Shown here: piece after piece, positions 16,739-26,160 of the stretch | How the letters are laid out: each line of letters starts with the position of its first letter | Numbering within the stretch: the stretch's first letter is position 1 | From: UBA1366 sp047602575 | Lineage (GTDB): Bacteria > Bacillota > Clostridia > Oscillospirales > Ruminococcaceae | Reading direction: 5' to 3' | Assembly (NCBI GenBank): GCA_047602575.1 | Contig: JASGGY010000003.1 | Coordinates: 806,001 to 870,000, forward strand | DNA length: 64,000 nucleotides | Translations under genes and position numbers: made by a program | The notes under the pieces: generated by a model | Seen by the model: the letters and a program-made list of their open reading frames with translations, nothing else | Database searches by the model: none | Told to the model about the DNA's origin: nothing

Positions 16739-19700
16739 TTGTACTTAAAATCCTTAGAATTGCAGGGCTTCAAGTCCTTTCCTGATAAAATTAAGCTTGA
16801 TTTCGACAAGGGCATCACCGCCGTTGTCGGTCCTAACGGTAGCGGAAAAAGCAACATCGGCGACGCGATGCGTTGGGTGTTGGGCGAACAATCGTCGAAA
16901 ACCCTGCGCGGGGGCAAGATGGAGGACGTTATTTTCTCCGGAACGCAGCTGCGAAAATCGGTGGGATTTGCGAAAGTTACGCTGACCATTGACAACGCAG
17001 ACCACGCGCTGGCGGAAGAAAGCGACCTTGTGGCGGTTTCGCGCAAGCTCTACCGCAGCGGCGAAAGTGAGTATATGATCAACGGAAAAGCCGTCCGACT
17101 CAAGGATGTCGTCGAGCTTTTCATGGACACGGGACTTGGACGCGACGGCTATTCGATCATCGGACAAGGTCGGATTGCGGAAATTGTTTCGAGCAAATCC
17201 GGCGACCGGCGCGAAATTTTCGAGGAAGCCGCCGGAATCGCGAAATTTCGTTATAAAAAGGAAGAAGCCGCGCGCCGCCTTGCCGCCGCGCAGGACAACA
17301 TCCTGCGCCTGACGGACATCATCGCCGAGCTGGAAAGCCGCATTGAGCCGCTGCGCGTTCAGTCGGAAAAGGCAAAGCAGTTCCGCACACTCGACGAGGA
17401 GAAGCGAAACCTTGAGATTTCTGTGTGGGTTTCGGAGCTGACGGGGATGCGCGAGAGCCTTTCCGCGCTGGAGGACAGGCTGCTGATTTCCGAAAACGAG
17501 TACGAAAACTTAACCCGTGAAATCGACGCGCTGGAGGAAAAAATTCAGGACGGACTGGAAGCCGGCGCGCAGTATGCGCAGGAAATCGAAGCCGCGCGCG
17601 CGGAAATCCACGCCGTTGAGCTGGAAACAAGCCGCTCGATGGCGGACATCGCCGTGCTGGAAAACGACGTCAAGCACATCGGCGAGCGCATTTTCGCCGC
17701 GGAGGAGCAGGTGAAAAAGGCGCACAGCTCCCGCGCTTTCCTCACCGGTGAGCTGGAAAAGCGCCGCGCAGCACTCACGGACATCGCCGCGCAGACCGCC
17801 GAAGCTGAAGCGGAAATCGCACAGACCGAGCAGGCGCTCGTTTTGGGCGAAACGAAAGTTTCGGATGCCGAGCAAGCCATTTCGGTGGGTACACAGCGGC
17901 TCAATCAGCTATACATAGAAAAATCCGCGCAGGGCTTCCAGACGGAAAACGCGAAAAACAACCTCTCCGAGCTGGAAACGCTGCTTGCTTCGTCCGCGGA
18001 CATGACTGAAAAGCTTGCCGAGCGCCGGAAAAACAGCCTCGCCGCACTGGAGCAGCTTTCGGCGGAGCGCGAGCGGCTGGTCAAGGCGCAGGAGGAGCAG
18101 AAAAACGTGCTGGGCGGCTATGCCCGGCTGCTTGCCGACAAGCGCGGAAAGCTTTCGCAAACGCGCGAAACGTTTTCGCAAACCGACCTGCGGATACGCG
18201 AATTAAAGCAGAAGCTGCAGATTTTAAACGACCTTGAAAACTCGATGGAGGGCTTTTCGCGCAGCGTCCGCGAGGTCATGCGCGCGAAAAAGCAGAACCG
18301 GATTTCCGGCATTTACGCCACGATCGCACAGCTTGTCACGGTTGAACGCGCTTACGCCGTTGCGGTGGAAACCGCGCTGGGCGGGGCTTTGCACAACATC
18401 GCGGTGGAGAACGAGGACACCGCAAAGCGCGCGATCCGCTTGTTAAAGGAAACCAACGCGGGGCGGGCGACGTTTTTGCCGGTGACGACGGTGAAGGGCA
18501 GCGAGCTGTATTTCGAGGGGCTGGCGGATTGTTTTGGCTTTGTGGCGCTCGGCTCGCAGCTTGTGCAGACCGACGAAACGTTTTCGGGAATCATCCGCTC
18601 ACTTCTGGGAAGAATTTGTATTGCGGAGGATCTTGACAGCGCGACGGCAATTGCGAAAAAATACGGCTATAAGTTCAAAATCGTGACCCTTGACGGTCAG
18701 GTCATCAACGCGGGCGGTTCGTTCACGGGCGGCAGCGTCGCGCGCTCGACGGGCATTTTGACGCGTAAGAACGAAATCGAGGACATTGAGCGCGAGCTGA
18801 CAACGCTCACGCAGACCCACGCCGAGCTGAAAACGCGCGGAGAACGGCTTTCGCAGGAAACCGCGAAGCTTTCCGCGGACATCGAGGGCGCGAAGGACGC
18901 GCAGGAGCAGAACGAACGCGCGCTGCTTTTAACGGACAGCGAGCTGAACCGTTTGCGAGAGCTTTGTGCGGAGCTTGACGTGAGCGCAGCCGATTCCGAT
19001 GGTCAGCGCGCGGAACTGGTGCGCAGGCTCGACGCCGAAAACAAGCTACTCGACGAAGCAGCCCAAAAATTTTCGCAGACCGCGCAAGCGATTTCGGAGC
19101 TTGAGCAGGCGCTTTCCGCGGAAAAGGATGCGCTTTCCGGCTTGCAATCCGAGCGTGTGCGGCTGGCGGAATGCGTTTCCGCGCTGAAAATCCGGCAGGC
19201 GGAGCTTGCGAAGGACGACGAGGCGTGCAGGCTTTCCATCGTGCAGCTTGAGGAAGCGCTTGCGGAATCCGCCGGCACATCCGAGCAGCACACCGCGCTG
19301 ATTGCCGGTATGCGCGAACAAATCGCCGCGAAGCTTGCGCAGGCAGACACCATCCGCAGCCGCGCCGCCGGTGCTGACGAAATCGTTGCGGGCATCCGCG
19401 AAAAGATTTCGCTCACCCAGCAGCGTGCCGCACAGCTTGACCGGCAGACCGGCACACTGCGCAGCGCGCTGCGCATCAAAAACGACGAAAAGGAAACCGT
19501 TTCGCGCGAAACGGCGAAGCTTTCCGAAAAACGCGCGGGCGTGACGGAGGAATGCGACAAGATTATTTCCGCTTTGTGGGAACAATATGAGCTGACGCGC
19601 ACGGAAGCCATCGCGCTGGCGGTGCCGCTGACCGACAAGGCACAGGCGGCGCGCAGACTCGGCGAGTTAAAGACGAAAATCAAAGCCCTCGGCACGGTTA

Positions 19701-20305
19701 ATCTCGCGGCGATCGAGGAATTCGCGGAGGTCAGCGAGCGCTACGGCTTCCTCTCCGCGCAGCTGAAAGATGTGCTGAAATCCAAAACAGAGCTTTGCGC
19801 GTTGATTGACAGCCTGACGGAAAATATGCGAGATATGTTCACGAAAAGCTTTTCGCAGATCAACGAAAATTTCAGAACGGTATTTGCGGAGCTGTTCGGG
19901 GGCGGGCGCGCGGAGCTTGTGTTGTGTGATCCCGACGACGTGCTAAACTGCGGCATCGACATCAAGGTCGCCCCGCCCGGCAAGGTGATCAACAGCCTTT
20001 CGCTGCTTTCGGGCGGCGAGCAGGCGTTTGTGGCGATCGCGATATACTTCGCGATTTTGAAGCTGCACCCGTCGCCGTTCTGCCTGCTCGATGAAATTGA
20101 AGCGGCGCTTGACGACGTCAATGTGGTGAAATACGCGCAGTATCTGCGGCGCTTCACCGACACAACGCAGTTCATCGCCATCACCCACCGCCGCGGCACG
20201 ATGGAGGAAGCCGACGTGCTCTACGGCGTGACCATGCAAGAAAAAGGCATCTCCCGTCTACTGCGCATGACGCAGGGGGAGCAGCTTGACGAAACCGTTT
20301 CGTAA
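16739..20305 (+). CDS. smc: chromosome segregation ATPase SMC
   Basis: This 1188-residue SMC forms the condensin core with ScpA/ScpB. Walker A is GPNGSGKSN (about 32-40), then two long coiled coils rich in E/A/K flank a hinge around residues 500-680 that includes NRISGIYATIAQLV and NAGGSFTGGSVARSTG. The ABC signature LSGGEQ is at 1090-1095 and Walker B LLDEIEAALDD ends at 1126. The start is TTG at 16739 with AGGAG about 9-13 bases upstream; the resulting MYLKSLELQGFKSF is the family N-terminus. It is followed by ftsY. Confidence 0.97.
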   Translation: MYLKSLELQGFKSFPDKIKLDFDKGITAVVGPNGSGKSNIGDAMRWVLGEQSSKTLRGGKMEDVIFSGTQLRKSVGFAKVTLTIDNADHALAEESDLVAVSRKLYRSGESEYMINGKAVRLKDVVELFMDTGLGRDGYSIIGQGRIAEIVSSKSGDRREIFEEAAGIAKFRYKKEEAARRLAAAQDNILRLTDIIAELESRIEPLRVQSEKAKQFRTLDEEKRNLEISVWVSELTGMRESLSALEDRLLISENEYENLTREIDALEEKIQDGLEAGAQYAQEIEAARAEIHAVELETSRSMADIAVLENDVKHIGERIFAAEEQVKKAHSSRAFLTGELEKRRAALTDIAAQTAEAEAEIAQTEQALVLGETKVSDAEQAISVGTQRLNQLYIEKSAQGFQTENAKNNLSELETLLASSADMTEKLAERRKNSLAALEQLSAERERLVKAQEEQKNVLGGYARLLADKRGKLSQTRETFSQTDLRIRELKQKLQILNDLENSMEGFSRSVREVMRAKKQNRISGIYATIAQLVTVERAYAVAVETALGGALHNIAVENEDTAKRAIRLLKETNAGRATFLPVTTVKGSELYFEGLADCFGFVALGSQLVQTDETFSGIIRSLLGRICIAEDLDSATAIAKKYGYKFKIVTLDGQVINAGGSFTGGSVARSTGILTRKNEIEDIERELTTLTQTHAELKTRGERLSQETAKLSADIEGAKDAQEQNERALLLTDSELNRLRELCAELDVSAADSDGQRAELVRRLDAENKLLDEAAQKFSQTAQAISELEQALSAEKDALSGLQSERVRLAECVSALKIRQAELAKDDEACRLSIVQLEEALAESAGTSEQHTALIAGMREQIAAKLAQADTIRSRAAGADEIVAGIREKISLTQQRAAQLDRQTGTLRSALRIKNDEKETVSRETAKLSEKRAGVTEECDKIISALWEQYELTRTEAIALAVPLTDKAQAARRLGELKTKIKALGTVNLAAIEEFAEVSERYGFLSAQLKDVLKSKTELCALIDSLTENMRDMFTKSFSQINENFRTVFAELFGGGRAELVLCDPDDVLNCGIDIKVAPPGKVINSLSLLSGGEQAFVAIAIYFAILKLHPSPFCLLDEIEAALDDVNVVKYAQYLRRFTDTTQFIAITHRRGTMEEADVLYGVTMQEKGISRLLRMTQGEQLDETVS

Positions 20306-20362
20306 AACTCGCGGCTTTCGCCGTTGGATATAAAACCAAACCGAAAACAAAAGGAGCAAACG

Positions 20363-21268
20363 ATGGGATTGTTTGAAAAACTGCGATCGGGGTTGAAAAA
20401 AACCAAGGATTCCCTGATCGGGCGGGTGGAAAAGCTGCTCAATTCGTTTACGAAAATCGACGAGGAGCTGTTTGAGGAACTGGAGGAAACGCTGATTCTG
20501 TGCGACATCGGTGTGGCGACTTCCCAGAAAATCTGTGACGCGCTGCGCGAACGCGTCAAGGAGCAGGGCATCAAGGACCCCGCGCAGATCAAAGGGCTGC
20601 TCAAGGACGTGATTTCGGAAATGCTCGGCGGGCTGAAGCCGCTTGATTTAAGCACAACCCCGTCGGTTGTTCTCGTCATCGGCGTCAACGGCGTGGGGAA
20701 AACCACCACCATCGGCAAGCTCTCTTATCAACTCCGGAGCGAGGGAAAAAAGGTGCTGGTTGCGGCGGCGGACACGTTCCGCGCGGCGGCGATTGACCAG
20801 CTTGAGGTCTGGACGCAGCGCGCCGGCGTGGATATCATCAAGCACAAGGAAGGCAGCGACCCCGCGGCGGTGGTATTTGACGCGCTGACCGCCGCAAAAG
20901 CCCGCGGCACGGACGTCGTCATCTGCGACACGGCGGGGCGCCTGCACAACAAAAAGAACCTGATGGACGAGCTGAAAAAAATCTCGCGCATCGTTCACCG
21001 CGAGGCGGAGGGCTGTTCGCTTGAGGTGCTGCTTGCCCTTGACGCGACCACGGGGCAGAACGCCGTCAACCAGGCGCGCTTATTCAACGAAGCTGCCGAC
21101 ATCACCGGCATCATTTTAACCAAGCTTGACGGAACGGCAAAGGGCGGCATCATCATTTCCATCGCCGACGAACTGAAAATCCCCGTCAAGGTCGTCACCG
21201 TCGGCGAAAAAATCGAGGACATCCAGCCCTTTGCCGCCCGCGATTTCGTGGACGCGCTGTTTGAATAG
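20363..21268 (+). CDS. ftsY: signal recognition particle receptor FtsY
   Basis: FtsY is the 301-residue membrane receptor GTPase for SRP-bound ribosomes. The NG domain has G1 GVNGVGKTTTIGKL (from residue 107), DTFRAAAIDQL, DTAGRLHNKKNLM and the G4-like TKLDGTAKGG. The N-terminal A domain is short, as in Firmicutes. AAGGAG lies 7 bases before the ATG. It follows smc by 57 bases. Confidence 0.97.
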   Translation: MGLFEKLRSGLKKTKDSLIGRVEKLLNSFTKIDEELFEELEETLILCDIGVATSQKICDALRERVKEQGIKDPAQIKGLLKDVISEMLGGLKPLDLSTTPSVVLVIGVNGVGKTTTIGKLSYQLRSEGKKVLVAAADTFRAAAIDQLEVWTQRAGVDIIKHKEGSDPAAVVFDALTAAKARGTDVVICDTAGRLHNKKNLMDELKKISRIVHREAEGCSLEVLLALDATTGQNAVNQARLFNEAADITGIILTKLDGTAKGGIIISIADELKIPVKVVTVGEKIEDIQPFAARDFVDALFE

Positions 21269-21293
21269 CCGGATAGGAAAGGATGGGAACGCT

Positions 21294-21905
21294 GTGAAAA
21301 CCATTCTGATTGCGACAAACAACAAAGGCAAGGCGGCGGAGTTTAACGCGCTGCTGAAACCGCTGGGCTATGCGGTGGTCACGCTCGCCGACTGCGGAAT
21401 TGTATCCGAGCCGGAGGAAACCGGCGTAACATTTGCAGAAAACGCTTCCATCAAGGCACACGCCGCTTTCACGGCGGCGGGCAGTTGCATGACGATTGCC
21501 GACGACAGCGGACTGGAGGTCGATGCGCTCTGCGGCGCGCCGGGGGTCTACTCCGCGCGGTTCGGCGGACGCGACAGCGACCGGGAACGCAACGACTTCC
21601 TTCTCGAGCGCCTAGCCCACACGCCGGATGCCCTGCGAGGCGCACAGTTTGTGTGCGTGCTGTGCCTGATTGACGAAAACGGCGCGGAACATCATTTCCG
21701 GGGTGTCTGCGGGGGAACAATCGCCTTTTCGCCGCGCGGGGAAAACGGCTTCGGCTATGACCCCGTGTTCCTGTACCAATGCGCGGACGGCGAAACCCGC
21801 AGCTTCGCGGAAATCTCCCCACAGGAAAAAAACACAGTTTCACACCGCGCACAAGCCCTCGAAAAGCTCATCAGCTTTCTATCTCTCGCCGCCTCTGACC
21901 TCTGA
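21294..21905 (+). CDS. rdgB: XTP/dITP diphosphatase (RdgB/HAM1)
   Basis: This 203-residue house-cleaning nucleotidase removes XTP and dITP. It shows TILIATNNKGKAAEFNALL, IADDSGLEVDALCGAPGVYSARF (split in the family as IADDSGLxVDAL and GAPGVYSAR), and GENGFGYDPVF. I chose GTG at 21294, with AGGAAAGGA upstream. The last residues, SLAASDL, and the TGA stop are read from the first units of a TCTGACC repeat array, so the tail may vary between strains. Confidence 0.93.
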   Translation: MKTILIATNNKGKAAEFNALLKPLGYAVVTLADCGIVSEPEETGVTFAENASIKAHAAFTAAGSCMTIADDSGLEVDALCGAPGVYSARFGGRDSDRERNDFLLERLAHTPDALRGAQFVCVLCLIDENGAEHHFRGVCGGTIAFSPRGENGFGYDPVFLYQCADGETRSFAEISPQEKNTVSHRAQALEKLISFLSLAASDL

Positions 21906-21940
21906 TTTCTGACCCCCGACCTCTGACTACTGACCTCTCA
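21893..21940. repeat. short tandem array, unit ~TCTGACC
   Basis: About six degenerate 7-8 base units related to those at 4421-4457. The array starts inside the last codons and stop of rdgB and ends before the YhbY gene. Confidence 0.7.
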
Positions 21941-21971
21941 AAAAAAACACGAAACACGAATGGAGTTTATT

Positions 21972-23375
21972 ATGATTACACCAAAACAAAGAGCGCAGCT
22001 CAAGGCACAAGCCAACACCCTCGACACGGTTTTCCAGGTCGGAAAGGGCGGCATCAGCGATGTGCAGTGCGCGCAGATTACAGATTATCTGCGTGTGCAT
22101 GAGCTGATTAAAATTAAGATTCTGCAGAATTCCATTGTAGACGCGTGGGAAGCGGCGGACGAAATTTGCAAAAAAACAGGCGCGGAAACAGTGCAGGTCA
22201 TCGGCAGCCGCGTGATTCTGTATAAAAAATATGACCCCAACGCGCCGGTGCCGCCCGCGGAAGAAGCGAAACCGACTCCCGCGGCGGAAACGCCGTCTGC
22301 ACAAGACGAACCCAAGCCGCAAGCAAACCACGCACCCGCTCCCCGTCATGACACCTTCCGCAAGCCCTACGGCGATAGACCGTACAGCAGACCGGCAGGT
22401 GACAAGCCGTACAGCAGACCGTCCGGCGATAAGCCATACAACAGACCGGCAGGCGATAAGCCTTACAGCAGACCGGCAGGCGATAAGCCTTACAGCAGAC
22501 CGTCCGGCGACAAGCCGTATAGCAGACCGTCCGGTGATAAGCCTTACAGCAGACCGGCGGGCGATAAGCCTTACAGCAGACCGTCTGGTGACAAGCCCTA
22601 CAGCAGAACGTCCGGTGACAAGCCGTACAGCAGACCGGCGGGCGATAAGCCTTACAGCAGACCGTCCGGCGACAAGCCATACAGCAGACCCTCCGGCGAC
22701 AAGCCCTACAGCAGACCGTCCGGTGACAAGCCGTACAGCAGACCGGCGGGCGATAAGCCTTACAGCAGACCGTCCGGCGACAAGCCATACAGCAGACCCT
22801 CCGGCGACAAGCCCTACAGCAGACCGTCCGGCGACAAGCCTTACAGCAGACCGTCCGGCGATAAGCCTTACAACAGGCCGTGCGGTGATAAGCCTTATAA
22901 CAGACCGGCTGGGGACAAGCCTTATAATAGACCGTCGGGGGATAAGCCTTACAACAGACCGTCCGGTGACAAGCCCTACAGCAGACCGTCCGGCGATAGA
23001 CCGTACAGCAGACCTTCCGGTGACAAGCCCTACAACAGACCGGCGGGCGATAAGCCTTACAGCAGACCATCCGGCGACAAGCCTTACAGCAGACCGTCCG
23101 GCGATAAGCCTTACAGCAGACCGTCCGGCGATAAGCCGTATAGCAGACCGGCGGGCGACAAGCCCTACAACAAACCGGCTGGGGACAAGCCTTATAATAG
23201 ACCGTCCGGCGATAAGCCTTACAGCAGACCGTCCGGTGATAAGCCTTACAGCAAGCCGGCAGGCGGCAAGTCGTTTGCGAAGCCGGCGGGCGGCAAGCCT
23301 TACGGCAGACCGTCCGGCGCGGCGAAAAAGCCCGCGTTCACATCAGGCACAAAGAACAAGCGGTATGGCAAGTAA
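21972..23375 (+). CDS. yhbY: YhbY CRM-domain RNA-binding protein with ~35-copy repeat tail
   Basis: Residues 1-95 form a CRM domain: ITPKQRAQLKAQANTLDTVF, QVGKGGISD and IKIKILQNSI match the ribosome-assembly protein YhbY, which binds the pre-50S particle. The family is normally about 95-100 residues, but this protein is 467. After an Ala/Pro/Glu linker (residues 96-130) come about 33 near-perfect copies of a 9-residue unit, P-[SA]-G-D-K-P-Y-[SN]-R, plus two degenerate copies, ending in a basic GKxxKRYGK tail. The tail is strongly basic, Tyr/Arg-rich, and almost certainly disordered; it may hold RNA or promote condensation (inference). GGAG is 6 bases before ATG 21972. Its end overlaps nadD by 11 bases. 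Confidence 0.9.
   Translation: MITPKQRAQLKAQANTLDTVFQVGKGGISDVQCAQITDYLRVHELIKIKILQNSIVDAWEAADEICKKTGAETVQVIGSRVILYKKYDPNAPVPPAEEAKPTPAAETPSAQDEPKPQANHAPAPRHDTFRKPYGDRPYSRPAGDKPYSRPSGDKPYNRPAGDKPYSRPAGDKPYSRPSGDKPYSRPSGDKPYSRPAGDKPYSRPSGDKPYSRTSGDKPYSRPAGDKPYSRPSGDKPYSRPSGDKPYSRPSGDKPYSRPAGDKPYSRPSGDKPYSRPSGDKPYSRPSGDKPYSRPSGDKPYNRPCGDKPYNRPAGDKPYNRPSGDKPYNRPSGDKPYSRPSGDRPYSRPSGDKPYNRPAGDKPYSRPSGDKPYSRPSGDKPYSRPSGDKPYSRPAGDKPYNKPAGDKPYNRPSGDKPYSRPSGDKPYSKPAGGKSFAKPAGGKPYGRPSGAAKKPAFTSGTKNKRYGK
22369..23310 (+). repeat. 27-bp coding tandem repeat
   Basis: About 35 copies of a 27-base unit encode the YhbY tail. Copies differ mainly at third positions and at the Ser/Ala and Ser/Asn positions, and blocks of neighbouring copies are identical (for example around 22620-22850), suggesting recent slippage or unequal recombination that keeps the reading frame. 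Because the unit is a multiple of three, all frames stay open here, which generates spurious long frames on both strands. Confidence 0.93.
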
Positions 23376-23988
23376 AATCGGCATCTTCGGCGGAACGTTC
23401 AACCCCGTCCACCGCGGCCATGTCCGCGCGGTGCGGGAATGCGCGGCGGCAGCGGGACTTGACCGCGTGATTGTTATGCCCGCAAAGCTTCCGCCGCACA
23501 AGAGCGCTGCGGAGCTGGCGGCGGACGAACACCGCCTTGCCATGTGCGGGCTGGCGTTTTCCGATACGGCGGGTGTTACGGTCAGCGATCTGGAGCTGAC
23601 CCGCGGCGGGAAAAGCTATTCCGTTCTGACCGTGCGCGCGCTGGCGGCGGCGTATCCCGATGCACGCCTGTATTTTATCATGGGAAGCGATATGCTGCTT
23701 TCATTCGAAAGCTGGTATCGGTGGGAGGAACTGCTCGGCTTGTGCGCGCTTCTCTGTTTGTCGCGCACGGACGAGGACACGCAGCTTGTGCGCAAACAAG
23801 CCGCGCGGCTTTCCGCGCACGGTGCGGAGATTGTGCTTTGCGAAGCCGCGCCCGTTGTGATTTCTTCCACAAAAATACGCGAAATGCTGGCAAACGGGCT
23901 GGATTGCTCTTGCTATTTGCCCGAAAAGGTAGTAAAATATATAGCGGAGCATCGGCTTTACGGCGCTCCGGAAATACGAAAGGCTTGA
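23365..23988 (+). CDS. nadD: nicotinate-nucleotide adenylyltransferase
   Basis: This 207-residue enzyme makes deamido-NAD from nicotinate mononucleotide and ATP. It shows IGIFGGTFNPVHRGH with the nucleotidyltransferase HxGH, MPAKLPPHK, FIMGSDMLLSFESWYRWEEL and VISSTKIREML. The ATG lies inside the last codons of the yhbY gene. Order yhbY-nadD-yqeK-rsfS is the standard Firmicutes cluster. Confidence 0.95.
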   Translation: MASKIGIFGGTFNPVHRGHVRAVRECAAAAGLDRVIVMPAKLPPHKSAAELAADEHRLAMCGLAFSDTAGVTVSDLELTRGGKSYSVLTVRALAAAYPDARLYFIMGSDMLLSFESWYRWEELLGLCALLCLSRTDEDTQLVRKQAARLSAHGAEIVLCEAAPVVISSTKIREMLANGLDCSCYLPEKVVKYIAEHRLYGAPEIRKA

Positions 23989-23994
23989 CGGTGA

Positions 23995-24597
23995 TTGCTC
24001 GAACACGAAACCATCGGCGTTTATAAGGCATACTTAAAAACGCATTTATCCAAAAAACGCTACCAGCATTCCCTCAACGTTGCGGTGGAGGCGGTGCGCC
24101 TTGCCGATCGCTACGGCATCGACCGCGACAAGGCATATGTTGCGGGCTTGCTTCACGACGCGGCAAAGGAAGCCGACCCCGCGCTGCAGAAATCGCTGAC
24201 GGAGGCATCGCCGCTCGATGTGAGCGACGTGGAAAAAAGCGCGTTTCCGCTTTATCACGCGATTGCAGGTGCGCAGCTTGTACAGTCGGCGCTCGGCGTG
24301 ACCGATGCGGAGATTGTTTCAGCGATCCGCTACCACACCGTCGCCCGCGCGGGCATGAGCGGCTTGGAGCAGATTATCTACCTCGCGGATCTGATTTCAG
24401 TTGACCGCGATTACCGCGATGTCAAGCGGATGCGCAGAATCGCCTTTGACGACCTTGGCGCGGCGATGTATGAGGCGCTCAAATTCGCGCTCACCGATGA
24501 CGTCGCAAAAATGAACACCATCCCGCCGTCCAAGCTGGCGGCTTATAACGAATACACCGCGCGCATCAAAAAAGCGCGCAGCAAGGAGGCATTATGA
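23995..24597 (+). CDS. yqeK: HD-domain nucleotide hydrolase YqeK
   Basis: This 200-residue HD-superfamily protein has the first histidine in RYQHSLNV, the HD pair His54-Asp55 in GLLHDAAKE, and a downstream IRYHTVARAGMS plus IIYLADLISVDRDY. Family members hydrolyse diadenosine tetraphosphate symmetrically to ADP. The start is TTG at 23995 with AAAGG about 11 bases upstream. It overlaps rsfS by four bases (ATGA). Confidence 0.9.
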   Translation: MLEHETIGVYKAYLKTHLSKKRYQHSLNVAVEAVRLADRYGIDRDKAYVAGLLHDAAKEADPALQKSLTEASPLDVSDVEKSAFPLYHAIAGAQLVQSALGVTDAEIVSAIRYHTVARAGMSGLEQIIYLADLISVDRDYRDVKRMRRIAFDDLGAAMYEALKFALTDDVAKMNTIPPSKLAAYNEYTARIKKARSKEAL

Positions 24598-24947
24598 CCC
24601 AGCAGGACACCTTAAAAACCATCATCCGTTCCCTGGACGCGAAAAAAGCGGAGGACATCCAGCTCATCCGCGTGCACGACCTGACCATTCTGGCAGACTA
24701 TTTCGTCATCGCCAACGGTACGTCCAGCACGCAGACCAAAGCCCTCGCCGACGAGGTGGAATTCCGCCTGAAAGAACAGGGCATCACCCCGACCCGCACG
24801 GAGGGCTACGCGGGGGCGACCTGGATCATTCTGGACTACGCCGACATTGTGGTGCATATTTTCTATAAAGAGACCCGCAGCTATTATAACCTCGAGCGCC
24901 TGTGGAGCGACGGCGAGCAGATCCCTGCCGGCGACTTTCTCGCATAA
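24594..24947 (+). CDS. rsfS: ribosome silencing factor RsfS
   Basis: This 117-residue RsfS/Iojap protein binds L14 and blocks subunit joining in nutrient-poor conditions. It contains KKAEDIQLIRVHDLTILADY, FVIANGTSSTQTKALADEVE, GYAGATWIILDYADIVVHIF and YYNLERLW. It is translationally coupled to yqeK. Confidence 0.94.
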   Translation: MTQQDTLKTIIRSLDAKKAEDIQLIRVHDLTILADYFVIANGTSSTQTKALADEVEFRLKEQGITPTRTEGYAGATWIILDYADIVVHIFYKETRSYYNLERLWSDGEQIPAGDFLA

Positions 24948-24950
24948 GCC

Positions 24951-25480
24951 ATGAGCGCAAAAAGAAAGCGCGGCAGACTGCGCATCCGCATTCCGGAGAA
25001 AAAAACCATCCTCCCGCCCGCCGCCGACAACGAACCGAAGTGGAAAGAAAAGATGCCCGCGCCGGCGCGTTCCGGCTCGAGCTTGTGGCAAGACTCGGCA
25101 TCGCGGTTTCGCTGGTGAATTTTGTTTTTGCCGCATTCTCCGTCAATGTGACGGGGATGTTCTTTCAGATGATCTTCCTCATCGGCTTTTTTCTGGTGCG
25201 CGAGGGGCGCGGTACGGCAAGGCTTGTGCTGGCGGTCACAAGCGCGGTGATGCTGCCGTTTCTGGTGTTGGATCTGATTTCGCTGATGAAAACCGCACAA
25301 ACGCTCACCGCGTCCGAAGCCGTTTCTGCGGCGCTCTCCCTTGCGGTTGACGGGTTCTACGTCTACGCGCTCTGGGCGCTTGTCATGGACAAAAAAATCC
25401 GCCTGTTCTTCCGCGCAGCCGCGGGCAAAACCACGGTGGCTGAAATGGAACGAAAAAGCGGCAAGAAAAAAAGCACCTAA
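24951..25480 (+). CDS. small membrane protein with apparent frameshift
   Basis: An ATG 3 bases after the rsfS stop opens a basic frame (MSAKRKRGRLRIRIPEKK) that dies at about 25117. The frame one base back continues with FRLELVARLGIAVSLVNFVF, three or four membrane segments, and ends SGKKKST. Adding one A in the run at 25048-25051 joins them as a 176-residue protein. Alternatively translation starts at GTG 25040, without a visible ribosome binding site. It belongs with the next two genes: all three share the pattern F-L-[VI]-x-x-x-R-x-A-R between membrane segments. Confidence 0.5.
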
Positions 25481-25579
25481 TCCGCGCGTCCGTCAATGCA
25501 TATCATCACAGCACCGCTTCCCTACATCAAATCCCTGCTTGGAGTTATAAGCCTAAACTGCGGAAATGAGGACAGCACC

Positions 25580-26119
25580 ATGAACGAACATGATTTCTAC
25601 AACAACGTCAGCGACCGCACGCCGTCGCCCCTCCCCGCGATTGACCCCAATAAAGTGCGCAGACGGCTGAAGCTTTTTTTGCTCATCGGTTTGATCTGGA
25701 CACTGCCGCTGATCTTTGCGATTTTTTCCGATGCGTTCTTTAGCGTTATGATCCTACTCGGCATCACGTTCGGTTTATATTGTGTGCTGGGCGGCGGCAC
25801 TGCCTCAAAGGTTGTCGGCTGCATCGGCGTCGCGATTACGGTATCGTTTGAATTTCTGATGTTGTTTCCGATCACATTGTTTGTCAGCTATTGGTTTCTG
25901 ATCAGCGGAAATCGCATCGCACGGTATGTCGCGGAGGCGATGAGCATCGCTGCGGCGCTGCTGTTCGGCGGTTTTCTGCTGTACGTTATTCCGGATTTGC
26001 TTGCAGATCCGCTTTCTGTCACAGAAACCCTCTATTGTTCAATCGGCTTGCTCTACTTCCTCTTTACGTCCGTTCTGTTGATTTTTAACAAAAAAATCCG
26101 CGCGTATACCATTTCGTGA
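25580..26119 (+). CDS. small membrane protein, second of three paralogues
   Basis: This 179-residue protein has an N-terminal soluble segment (MNEHDFYNNVSDRTPSPLP), then hydrophobic segments around LFLLIGLIWTLPLIFAIF, VMILLGITFGLYCVL and LLYFLFTSVLLIF, and a short basic tail KKIRAYTIS. I chose ATG 25580 with GAGGA 7 bases upstream. The loop SGNRIARYVAEA matches the loops KGYRTARYLTAI and EGRGTARLVLAV of its two neighbours. Function unknown. Confidence 0.65.
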   Translation: MNEHDFYNNVSDRTPSPLPAIDPNKVRRRLKLFLLIGLIWTLPLIFAIFSDAFFSVMILLGITFGLYCVLGGGTASKVVGCIGVAITVSFEFLMLFPITLFVSYWFLISGNRIARYVAEAMSIAAALLFGGFLLYVIPDLLADPLSVTETLYCSIGLLYFLFTSVLLIFNKKIRAYTIS

Positions 26120-26160
26120 CCTCGCGTAAAAAACCAGCTTACCGGAAAGGAGTTTGGTTC

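Noticed and set aside
22369..23310. CRISPR-like regular repeat array
   Set aside because: There are no spacers: the 27-base units abut and encode an in-frame protein tail.
22231..23988. A 585-codon frame through the repeat region on the plus strand and a 290-codon frame on the minus strand
   Set aside because: The 27-base period keeps all frames open. Only the last 207 codons of the plus frame are a gene (nadD); the rest is shadow of the YhbY tail.
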